Assembly (NCBI GenBank): GCA_009774655.1
Contig: VSOD01000304.1
Location: 1 to 5,398 of the forward strand
DNA length: 5,398 bases
Direction: 5' to 3'
DNA from: Lachnospiraceae bacterium
GTDB taxonomy: Bacteria; Bacillota_A; Clostridia; Lachnospirales; Lachnospiraceae
Below, piece by piece: positions 1 to 5,398 of this stretch. The position numbers and the translations under genes were made by a program. The notes below the pieces were generated by a model. The model was not told the DNA's origin. It saw nothing but the letters and a program-made list of their open reading frames with translations, and made no database searches. How positions within the stretch are numbered: the stretch's first letter is position 1; each line of letters opens with the position of its first letter.

Positions 1-85
1 GAATTTACGGACTGGCTGTATCAGCAGAGTAATATTATAATAAATTTATCAGTCTATTGATTTTATACTTTCCTGACGGCAAAAG

Positions 86-107
86 TTTGAGCGTTTTTTG
101 AGATTTG
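86..107 (+). promoter_or_regulatory. Putative response-regulator box, copy 1 (tandem TTTGAG half-sites)
   Basis: Two identical 6-bp half-sites, TTTGAG at 86-91 and again at 97-102, have an 11-bp period, so they lie on the same DNA face. Direct repeats of about 10-11 bp are the usual binding architecture of OmpR/PhoB-family regulators, and the downstream gene encodes one. The 20-bp core TTGAGCGTTTTTTGAGATTT (87-106) recurs exactly at 1916-1935 in front of the ATPase gene. The box ends 44 bp before the regulator start codon and overlaps the probable -35 element. This suggests autoregulation, but binding is inferred and not shown by sequence alone. Confidence 0.55.
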
Positions 108-127
108 GCTGTTACGATAAATATTAT
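98..127 (+). promoter_or_regulatory. Probable sigma-A-type promoter of the regulator-kinase operon
   Basis: A -35-like TTGAGA at 98-103 is followed after 18 bp by a good -10 hexamer TATTAT at 122-127. Transcription would begin near 133-135, leaving a short leader that carries GGAG (139-142) 8 bp before the ATG at 151. The -35 overlaps the second TTTGAG half-site, which fits direct control by the adjacent regulator. Confidence 0.5.
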
Positions 128-150
128 GAATTGCAAATGGAGATGATAGC

Positions 151-822
151 ATGAAACAAAGGCTTCTTATTGTTGATGATGAACCGGGAATTGTAGATAT
201 GATGGCGAGTTATTTTTCTTCTCAATATGAGGTGTTGACCGCTTATTGCGGAAATGAAGCACTTCAAAAATTAGCAAGACAGCCCGATTTAATCCTGCTC
301 GACATCAATATGCCGGACATAGACGGATTGACCCTTTGTCAGAAAATTCGGGGGCTTATTACTTGCCCCATTCTTTTTTTGACGGCAAGGGTCGAATCTG
401 CCGATAAAATCATCGGCTTTCAGGCAGGTGCCGACGATTATATCATTAAGCCTTTTGATCTGGACGAATTAGGGGCGAGAGTTGCCGCACATCTGAGGAG
501 GGAGCAGCGACACAGGAATAAAGCGACAATTCGCTTCTTTGGTGAACTGACGATTGATTATTCAGCCCGAACCGTCACAGTCGCAGGTGAATCTGTTGCT
601 TTATCAAAAAGGGAATTTGATATTGTGGAGCTGCTTTCGCTGAATGCCGGACAGGTATTTGACCGGGAACGGATTTATGAAACGGTGTGGGGACTTGACG
701 GTGAGGGTAACAGTGATACTGTCATGGAACATATCAGGAAAATCCGGGCGAAGCTGGCTGCTTGTACGCTTCACAGTTATATTGATACAGTTTGGGGGTG
801 TGGTTATCGGTGGCACGTCTGA
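151..822 (+). CDS. OmpR/PhoB-family response regulator
   Basis: This 223-residue protein has the usual length of an OmpR-family DNA-binding response regulator. The N-terminal receiver domain (about 3-117) shows the acidic pocket D9-D10, the phospho-acceptor D51 in LLDINMPDIDG, the switch threonine T78 and the conserved K100 followed by proline. A winged-helix DNA-binding domain occupies about 126-222, with the conserved SKREFDIVELL segment, a likely recognition helix at about 187-201 and the terminal GCGYRW wing motif. All key phosphorylation residues are present, so it should be active. The ATG at 151 is preceded by GGAG with 8-bp spacing, and the protein begins directly with the first beta strand. 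It is co-transcribed with the kinase, whose start overlaps its end. Likely targets are the tandem TTTGAG boxes before its own gene and before the ATPase gene. The family assignment is secure; the exact regulon is inference. Confidence 0.96.
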   Translation: MKQRLLIVDDEPGIVDMMASYFSSQYEVLTAYCGNEALQKLARQPDLILLDINMPDIDGLTLCQKIRGLITCPILFLTARVESADKIIGFQAGADDYIIKPFDLDELGARVAAHLRREQRHRNKATIRFFGELTIDYSARTVTVAGESVALSKREFDIVELLSLNAGQVFDRERIYETVWGLDGEGNSDTVMEHIRKIRAKLAACTLHSYIDTVWGCGYRWHV

Positions 823-1919
823 AAAATATGGAATTAAAGAAAACTTTTCTCGTCCTATCTGCTTCCTGTGTTTTGGTGGCGCTCCTGCTGCTAGGCTTAG
901 TCTTTATGATATGCAATTCAATCAGCAGCTTCTTTCCTTCTGGTGGAATAGAAATTTTAGCAGACGGTTCCATCGTTAAACTGGAGGCACCCACGGAGGC
1001 ACAGCAAAATATATTGTCCATGCTTGGTATCATTCAAATTGTGTCCTGCATTGTTCTCCCTATGGGCGGGCTGGCTCTATCCGGCATATTATATTATCAT
1101 ATCAAATTGAAACAGCCAATCTCCACGTTACAGAATGGGATTTCACGGATTCGGAACCATGACCTTGACTTTTCTATGCCTGTCCATTCTGATGATGAAT
1201 TGGGGCAGCTCTGCACCGCCTTTGATACTATGCGTGAAGAACTTCTGAAATCGAATCAGGAACTATGGCGGCAGGCAGAGGAACGCAAAAGGCTAAATGC
1301 CGCCTTTTCCCATGACTTACGCAATCCAATTACGGTTTTAAAGGGGACTGTAAAATTGCTGCGGCAGGGCACAGCAGATGAACAAGCTATTGACAGATTG
1401 GAAAACTACACATTACGGATTGAACAGTACGTAGAAGCTATGAGTAGCATCCAGCGATTAGGACAAATGCCGGTGAGGATAAGTGAGTGTTCCTATTCTC
1501 TGCTACATTCTGAATTAGAGGAAACAGCTAAAATTTTTGCAGGAGCATTAGAACTGTCCGTGTCCACACCTGATAAGGGGACGATACTATTAGATCATGG
1601 AATGGTTTTAACTGTTGCAGAAAATCTGATTGGAAATGCAGCCCGGTTTGCAAAAAGTAAAATCACAATTCTTGTGGAGCAGAAAAGGAACTTTTTGCAT
1701 CTATCAGTTACAGATGATGGCCCAGGTTATCCAGTGGAGTTAATACAGAGCGGCCCGAAACCGTTTGGAAAAATGAAAGAAGATTCCGCACACTTTGGCA
1801 TGGGGTTATACAGCAGTCAGATACTATGTCTGAAACATGGAGGAACGCTTACACTAGAAAACAAAAAAGGTTATGGTGCAACGGCTGTTGCTTCTTTTCA
1901 AATAAATCAGAAACCTTGA
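810..1919 (+). CDS. Sensor histidine kinase (two TM segments, HAMP, HisKA, HATPase_c)
   Basis: This is a membrane histidine kinase of 369 residues from the preferred GTG start, and the partner of the upstream regulator. Numbered from that start, it has TM1 at about 13-35, an extracytoplasmic loop of only about 38 residues (36-73), TM2 at about 74-96 and a HAMP linker at about 98-150. The H-box FSHDLRNP follows with phospho-acceptor H168; the D169 and N172 after it fit the E/DxxN/T phosphatase motif. The ATP-binding domain has the N-box asparagine N276 (NLIGNAARFA), the G1 motif DDGPG (302-306) and a G2 motif GMGL. The start is uncertain: TTG 792, GTG 798, GTG 810 and ATG 828 are all in frame. 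GTG 810 is preferred because GGGGGTG (793-799), close to a GGAGGTG Shine-Dalgarno, lies 10 bp upstream, whereas ATG 828 has no such sequence. From 810 it overlaps the regulator by 13 bp, implying translational coupling. The signal is unknown. Confidence 0.94.
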   Translation: MARLKNMELKKTFLVLSASCVLVALLLLGLVFMICNSISSFFPSGGIEILADGSIVKLEAPTEAQQNILSMLGIIQIVSCIVLPMGGLALSGILYYHIKLKQPISTLQNGISRIRNHDLDFSMPVHSDDELGQLCTAFDTMREELLKSNQELWRQAEERKRLNAAFSHDLRNPITVLKGTVKLLRQGTADEQAIDRLENYTLRIEQYVEAMSSIQRLGQMPVRISECSYSLLHSELEETAKIFAGALELSVSTPDKGTILLDHGMVLTVAENLIGNAARFAKSKITILVEQKRNFLHLSVTDDGPGYPVELIQSGPKPFGKMKEDSAHFGMGLYSSQILCLKHGGTLTLENKKGYGATAVASFQINQKP

Positions 1920-1936
1920 GCGTTTTTTGAGATTTA
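1915..1936 (+). promoter_or_regulatory. Putative response-regulator box, copy 2, in front of the ATPase gene
   Basis: The 20 bp at 1916-1935 are identical to 87-106. Half-sites are CTTGAG (1915-1920) and TTTGAG (1926-1931), again 11 bp apart. The element starts inside the kinase stop codon and ends 45 bp before the ATPase ATG, almost the same distance as copy 1 from the regulator ATG (44 bp). That matched placement favours a shared operator over chance. A -35-like TTGAGA (1927-1932) is present, but the region where the -10 should lie (about 1950-1957) matches the consensus poorly, so a promoter here would probably need activation. Confidence 0.5.
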
Positions 1937-1942
1937 TGTTTT

Positions 1943-1980
1943 ACACTCTCCTTATATCACGGATAAGGAGAGTGTTTTTT
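1943..1980 (+). terminator. Intergenic hairpin with T-run: intrinsic terminator/attenuator that also covers the ATPase ribosome binding site
   Basis: ACACTCTCCTTAT at 1943-1955 is perfectly complementary to ATAAGGAGAGTGT at 1963-1975, with a 7-nt loop (1956-1962). A run of T residues (1975-1980) follows directly and abuts the ATG at 1981. A stem followed by a U-run is the form of a Rho-independent terminator. The right arm contains AAGGAG (1965-1970), the Shine-Dalgarno of the ATPase gene, so folding would both favour termination of read-through from the kinase gene and hide the ribosome binding site. Only 5 of the 13 pairs are G-C, so termination may be partial. The structure is visible directly; its regulatory role is inferred. 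Confidence 0.6.
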
Positions 1981-2655
1981 ATGAATATTGAAGCAAAAGA
2001 ATTATCGAAAATTTACGGCAGCGGCGAGAACCGTGTTGTTGCGTTGGATAAAGTCAACCTTGAAATTGCATCCAGCGATTTTATCTCTATTATGGGGCCA
2101 TCTGGCAGCGGCAAAAGTACCTTGCTCCACCTGCTGTCTGGACTGGACAAGCCGACTTCCGGCAGTCTGACATACGATGGGAAAGACATCTATCGTTTCA
2201 ATGACAAAGAATTGTCCGCATTTCGCCGTCAGCGCATCGGATTTATCTTTCAGCAATTCAATCTTCTCCCTGTGCTGACCGCAAAAGAAAACATCATCAT
2301 GCCCCTGCTTCTGGACAAAAAGCAGCCGGACGAAGTATATCTAAATCAGCTTACGGATTTGTTAGGTATTCGTGAACGGATGACCCATTTGCCCCATGAA
2401 CTTTCCGGCGGTCAGCAACAGCGTGTAGCGATTGCACGCGCCCTGATCGCAAAGCCGGATATTATTTTTGCTGATGAACCGACAGGAAATCTGGACAGCA
2501 AAAGCGGAGGTGAGGTTATGGAAATGCTTCAAAGCGTATGGAAAAAGATGGGCAAAACACTGGTTATCATCACTCACGACAGCCGCATTGCAAGAATGGC
2601 AGACCGGCAATTTGTAATTGTGGACGGTGTTCTTTCGGAGGTGACAGCAAGATGA
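1981..2655 (+). CDS. ABC transporter ATP-binding protein, MacB/LolD-type
   Basis: This 224-residue cytoplasmic ATPase would power the permease encoded immediately downstream. All ABC motifs are intact: Walker A GPSGSGKST (39-47), Q-loop Q91 in FQQFNLLP, signature LSGGQQQRVAIARAL (141-155), Walker B IIFADEP with D165 and catalytic E166 (161-167), D-loop GNLD (169-172) and switch H199 in THD. Length and motif wording match the MacB/LolD/FtsE-like family that pairs with FtsX-type permeases. The ATG at 1981 is chosen because AAGGAG lies at 1965-1970 and the protein then starts at the typical first strand (MNIEAKELSKIYG). Upstream in-frame starts, TTG 1927 and ATG 1936, would add an unusual hydrophobic and basic tail and lack a good ribosome binding site. 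The gene overlaps the permease gene by 4 bp (ATGA). Its ribosome binding site lies within a hairpin, so its translation may be controlled. The substrate cannot be assigned. Confidence 0.96.
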   Translation: MNIEAKELSKIYGSGENRVVALDKVNLEIASSDFISIMGPSGSGKSTLLHLLSGLDKPTSGSLTYDGKDIYRFNDKELSAFRRQRIGFIFQQFNLLPVLTAKENIIMPLLLDKKQPDEVYLNQLTDLLGIRERMTHLPHELSGGQQQRVAIARALIAKPDIIFADEPTGNLDSKSGGEVMEMLQSVWKKMGKTLVIITHDSRIARMADRQFVIVDGVLSEVTAR

Positions 2656-5132
2656 AATCTTATTTAGCTCTTGCATGGAAAGAACTGAAAGCACAGAAAA
2701 TCACGGCAATCCTGATCTTGGTTGCAGTTATCATGTCCACGATTATGACGACAGTGATCGGTCAGTCTATTGGTATATTGCAATCCATGCGTATTCAGCA
2801 GGCGGCGGGTCTGAACGGAAACCGTTATGCAACCTTTCATCAGCTTGGCAAGGAACAGGCACAAAGGCTGCATGAAGATGCTCGCCTATATGATGTAGGC
2901 GATACGATCTTTATCGGCAGCACACCATTAGGCAACAGTAGTTTATCTTTATATCTTCGGGAATATCACGATAACGCATTATCTATGTACCCGGCAATCG
3001 GAAACGTAAAAGAGGGACGATTACCAGAGGAAGCGAATGAGATTGCCCTGTCGGAGGATGCGCTTCAATATCTTGGATTGGACGCTGTAATTGGCGATAC
3101 CCTTTCTCTGGATTTGAGTGTTTCCGTTATGGATGGATCGCTGTCAGAGTTAGAATATTCTGCTGATTTTGTATTGACGGGCATTCTGGAAAGCAGCTAT
3201 ATCGGCTACGCATCTGGTACGGTTGAGGGGATTGTCGGGGAGGGAACCGCAGAAGAACTGTTGCCAAAAGAGTATCTGCTTTATTCCATAGATTTTAAGA
3301 CTTATGACAAGCAGAATTTTCAAAGCATCATTTATGCTCTCGCAGAAGATTTGAACGTGGATGAACGGTATATCCAATATAACTGGGTTTTGCTTGACGC
3401 TATTGGTATTTCCTATGATGAAGCGGCAGACAGCGATACCGGTACGGGATTTTCATTTATGACTGCGGCGTGTATTTTGGTGGGTGTGCTGGTCTTGCTG
3501 GCGGCTGGGCTGGTAATCTACAACATTCTGAAAATCTCTATCACAAAACGCATCAAAGAATACGGAACACTTCGTGCGATTGGTGGAGAACGAGGGCAAA
3601 TCTATCGTTTGGTTTCTTTGCAGCTTTTGATTCTCTGTGGAGCCGGTATTCCTATCGGATTGCTGCTCGGTATATTGTCGGCAAAAGGTGTATTGATTGT
3701 GGCTACGGGGCTTCTCAATCCCGATCTGTTCATGGCAAACAGCACTTCCGAATTGAACTCTGCAATCAACACCGCCAGTACGGTAAAACTACCGATGCTC
3801 TTTGCCAGTATCGCAGTCATACTTCTGTTTGCTCTGCTAGCTGCCTTTCCTGCTGCCCGGTACGCATCCCATGTATCTCCTACTGTTGCTATGTCGGGGC
3901 AGACTGTTAAAATCAAACGCAGGATAAAAAGGAACCGCAACATACGTAATTTTGAAGCCTATTATGCAAGGCTCAACCTAAAACGAGGGCGTGGAAGAAC
4001 AGCAGTTACCATTCTGTCTTTGGTTATGAGTATTACCGTATTTGTTGCCTTGCAGAACTTTACAGGGCTGCTTGATGCCAGCAGTTCCGTTCAGGACATG
4101 TATTTCAGCGACTATGCAGTTACAAATGAAACCGTTGGCATCCCATCAGAAGCCGTAAAAACATTAACGGAAAATGACGCAGTAGAAAGTGTTTCCACTA
4201 CACGGCTTTCTGTATTTATGCCAGGTGCCGGTGATATACTGCCCTTTGAAACTGATCTTTCCGTACAGAGCCATGAAACCTTGCAGCTTGTAAATGTGGA
4301 TGAAGCACAATTACAAATCTATGCTCCTAACCTGTCCGATCAGGATAAACAAGCTTTAAAGGATGGAACAGGCTGCCTTGTAAAAAATCCCATTGCTTTT
4401 TCTTATGGAGATACGACGTTTCAACAGACTGAGCTTGCCATAGGGGATGCCATTCAACTGGGGGACAGAACACTTCGTGTATTAGGATTGATCGATACAG
4501 CAATCACAATCAATAATGATGGCTTTACGAATGGTGTTCAACTCATCGTGAATGACGAAATATACTGTTTACTGCTCGGAAATGACAGTTATTCAGAAGT
4601 CTATCCTACATTACAGGATAACGCCGATACAGATACCTTTGAAAGCTGGTTGGATAGCTGGTGCAGCAATTATCCAGGAACACATTGGCTTTCCTATCTC
4701 CAAAGCAGCAATGAGATGATGGAAAGTTTTGAACAGATCAAAATGCTGTGCTGGGTGCTTATTATCTTTATCGGTATTATTGGCATCCTGAACATTATCA
4801 ACACCGTTTATAGCAATATCCATACCCGTGTCGGTGAAATCGGGATGCAGCGGGCTATTGGAATGAGTGCTGCAAGCCTTTATAAAACGTTTCTGTGGGA
4901 GGGCGCTTATTACGGTATCCTTGCGTCAGTGATCGGGGCAGCGCTTGGTTATATCTGCTGTATCTTTGTCGGAGCAGCGCAGACAGACGCTTTACAGCTT
5001 GTCGCTGTCCCGGTTGTGGCGATTGTTGAAGCTGCAATTATCTCTATTGTAGCTTGCCTACTTGCAACTGCAATTCCTCTGCATTCTATTGCAAAAATGA
5101 GTATTGTGGATTCTATTGAAACTGTTGAATAA
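2652..5132 (+). CDS. ABC transporter permease with two FtsX domains and two extracytoplasmic domains
   Basis: This 826-residue membrane protein is the permease partner of the preceding ATPase. It consists of two similar halves. The first has TM1 (about 17-39), an extracytoplasmic domain (about 44-268) and an FtsX domain with TM2 (270-293), TM3 (319-345) and TM4 (380-402). A basic cytoplasmic linker (about 414-449) leads to the second half: TM5 (450-470), extracytoplasmic domain (about 473-695), TM6 (698-722), TM7 (752-776) and TM8 (786-810). After TM2 and after TM6 the same coupling motif appears, RIKEYGTLRAIGG and RVGEIGMQRAIGM, typical of FtsX domains contacting the ATPase. This differs from BceB permeases, which have ten TM segments and one large external domain, and from MacB, which has four. 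The ATG at 2652 has GGAGGTG at 2637-2643 with 8-bp spacing and overlaps the ATPase stop, so the two are translationally coupled. Such proteins usually move or extract lipid-linked or peptide compounds at the membrane; the substrate here is unknown. Confidence 0.94.
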   Translation: MKSYLALAWKELKAQKITAILILVAVIMSTIMTTVIGQSIGILQSMRIQQAAGLNGNRYATFHQLGKEQAQRLHEDARLYDVGDTIFIGSTPLGNSSLSLYLREYHDNALSMYPAIGNVKEGRLPEEANEIALSEDALQYLGLDAVIGDTLSLDLSVSVMDGSLSELEYSADFVLTGILESSYIGYASGTVEGIVGEGTAEELLPKEYLLYSIDFKTYDKQNFQSIIYALAEDLNVDERYIQYNWVLLDAIGISYDEAADSDTGTGFSFMTAACILVGVLVLLAAGLVIYNILKISITKRIKEYGTLRAIGGERGQIYRLVSLQLLILCGAGIPIGLLLGILSAKGVLIVATGLLNPDLFMANSTSELNSAINTASTVKLPMLFASIAVILLFALLAAFPAARYASHVSPTVAMSGQTVKIKRRIKRNRNIRNFEAYYARLNLKRGRGRTAVTILSLVMSITVFVALQNFTGLLDASSSVQDMYFSDYAVTNETVGIPSEAVKTLTENDAVESVSTTRLSVFMPGAGDILPFETDLSVQSHETLQLVNVDEAQLQIYAPNLSDQDKQALKDGTGCLVKNPIAFSYGDTTFQQTELAIGDAIQLGDRTLRVLGLIDTAITINNDGFTNGVQLIVNDEIYCLLLGNDSYSEVYPTLQDNADTDTFESWLDSWCSNYPGTHWLSYLQSSNEMMESFEQIKMLCWVLIIFIGIIGILNIINTVYSNIHTRVGEIGMQRAIGMSAASLYKTFLWEGAYYGILASVIGAALGYICCIFVGAAQTDALQLVAVPVVAIVEAAIISIVACLLATAIPLHSIAKMSIVDSIETVE

Positions 5133-5161
5133 TTTCAAAAAAGACGATTAAAACAAGAAAT

Positions 5162-5213
5162 CCCCCATAAAAGCAAACCTTGTTGCTTATGGGGGCTTTC
5201 TGTATGTTTTTTG
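5162..5213 (+). terminator. Rho-independent terminator after the permease gene, possibly bidirectional
   Basis: CCCCCATAA (5162-5170) pairs perfectly with TTATGGGGG (5187-5195). The stem continues as GCAA (5173-5176) with TTGC (5183-5186) after a 2-nt bulge, closing a 6-nt loop. T-rich sequence follows (CTTTCT, then TTTTTT at about 5207-5213). It begins 30 bp after the permease stop and ends the transporter transcript. On the opposite strand the stem is followed by ATTTCTTGTTTT, so it could also stop transcription entering from the right. Confidence 0.75.
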
Positions 5214-5266
5214 GGGTGTGCCAAGTTCCGTATAAGCGTGGTGTTGTTATGTCTGGTGTGGTATCT

Positions 5267-5398
5267 TTAACTATGGGAAACTCCCCGTTCCCATTTTGAA
5301 ACAGCTGCACTTGATACTCCTAATTCATTCGCTAAATCCTGCTGCGTGCGATTTTGTTCTTTCCTGATAGCAGCAATCAGACTGCCTGTTTTTTGAGC
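5267..5398 (-). pseudogene. XRE (Cro/C1-type) HTH regulator fragment, prematurely ended; 5' end beyond the window
   Basis: Reading leftward from the window edge, 43 codons encode a recognisable Cro/C1-type helix-turn-helix: IRKEQNRTQQDLANELGVS, then SAAVSKWERG, with the expected Q and recognition-helix pattern. A stop at 5267-5269 follows only four residues after WERG. Clostridial proteins that begin like this usually continue with a proline-aspartate segment and the rest of the HTH, often plus a longer C-terminal region. Neither other frame restores a convincing continuation, so the gene appears truncated or frameshifted. The first residues lie to the right of the window. It converges on the transporter operon and is unlikely to be part of it. 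A genuinely short DNA-binding protein is possible but less likely. Confidence 0.6.

Noticed and set aside
36..41. TATAAT hexamer in the upstream AT-rich stretch
   Set aside because: No acceptable -35 sequence lies 16-18 bp upstream (about 13-18 reads TGGCTG), and the promoter at 98-127 is better placed.
1..60. Possible 3' end of an upstream gene (frame 1 open to TGA at 58-60; frame 3 open to TAA at 30-32)
   Set aside because: Both tails are too short (19 and 9 residues) to identify, the frames compete, and no terminator follows clearly. Not enough evidence to annotate either.
1927..1980. N-terminal extension of the ATPase from TTG 1927 or ATG 1936
   Set aside because: It would add residues absent from the compact ABC-ATPase fold, has no convincing ribosome binding site and runs through the hairpin. 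The start at 1981 has AAGGAG 10 bp upstream.
2538..2651. Permease extension of 38 residues upstream of the ATG at 2652
   Set aside because: It overlaps the ATPase C-terminal coding region in another frame and is rich in Cys, His and Arg, as expected of out-of-frame reading. The 2652 start has GGAGGTG and the typical ATGA overlap.
5113..5310. 65-residue - strand reading frame across the terminator
   Set aside because: It runs through the hairpin and the permease 3' end, has no recognisable domain, and overlaps the XRE fragment in another frame. It could hold a few frameshifted XRE residues but gives no convincing continuation.
5389..5398. A third TTTTTTGAG match to the 20-bp box at the window end
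   Set aside because: Only one half-site matches, no partner lies 11 bp upstream, and on the other strand the bases are codons at the start of the XRE fragment (AQK). Chance or coding constraint explains it, though the window end prevents checking the sequence to the right.

Overview
This 5.4-kb window carries one four-gene module on the + strand: a response regulator, a sensor histidine kinase, an ABC-transporter ATPase and a large FtsX/MacB-type permease. The moderate-to-low G+C, strong AGGAG-type ribosome binding sites, OmpR-type regulator next to a two-TM kinase, and the style of the XRE fragment all suggest a low-G+C Gram-positive (Firmicutes), most likely a gut Clostridia member such as Lachnospiraceae or Oscillospiraceae. 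The taxon is an inference; no marker gene is present.

Layout: 1-150 is a short upstream region with a good sigma-A-like promoter and a tandem TTTGAG box. The regulator is at 151-822. The kinase (preferred GTG start at 810) overlaps its end and runs to 1919. A 61-bp gap at 1920-1980 is densely packed: it has a second copy of the 20-bp box, then a perfect 13-bp hairpin plus T-run that also contains the Shine-Dalgarno sequence of the ATPase gene. The ATPase (1981-2655) overlaps the permease (2652-5132) by ATGA. A terminator-like hairpin follows at about 5162-5213. On the - strand at the right edge is the HTH part of an XRE-family regulator, which stops early and looks like a remnant.

Likely workings: the kinase senses a signal at the membrane and phosphorylates the regulator. 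The regulator probably binds the TTTGAG-N5-TTTGAG box found both in front of its own gene and in front of the ATPase gene. ATPase and permease form a MacB/LolCDE-type (type VII) mechanotransmission transporter. By analogy with other Firmicutes modules of this layout, it may act in export of, or defence against, membrane- or envelope-active compounds; the substrate cannot be read from sequence. The permease is not BceB-like: it has about eight TM segments in two halves, each with its own extracytoplasmic domain. The most interesting part is the 1915-1980 control region, where a putative operator, an intrinsic terminator-like hairpin and a sequestered ribosome binding site are stacked.
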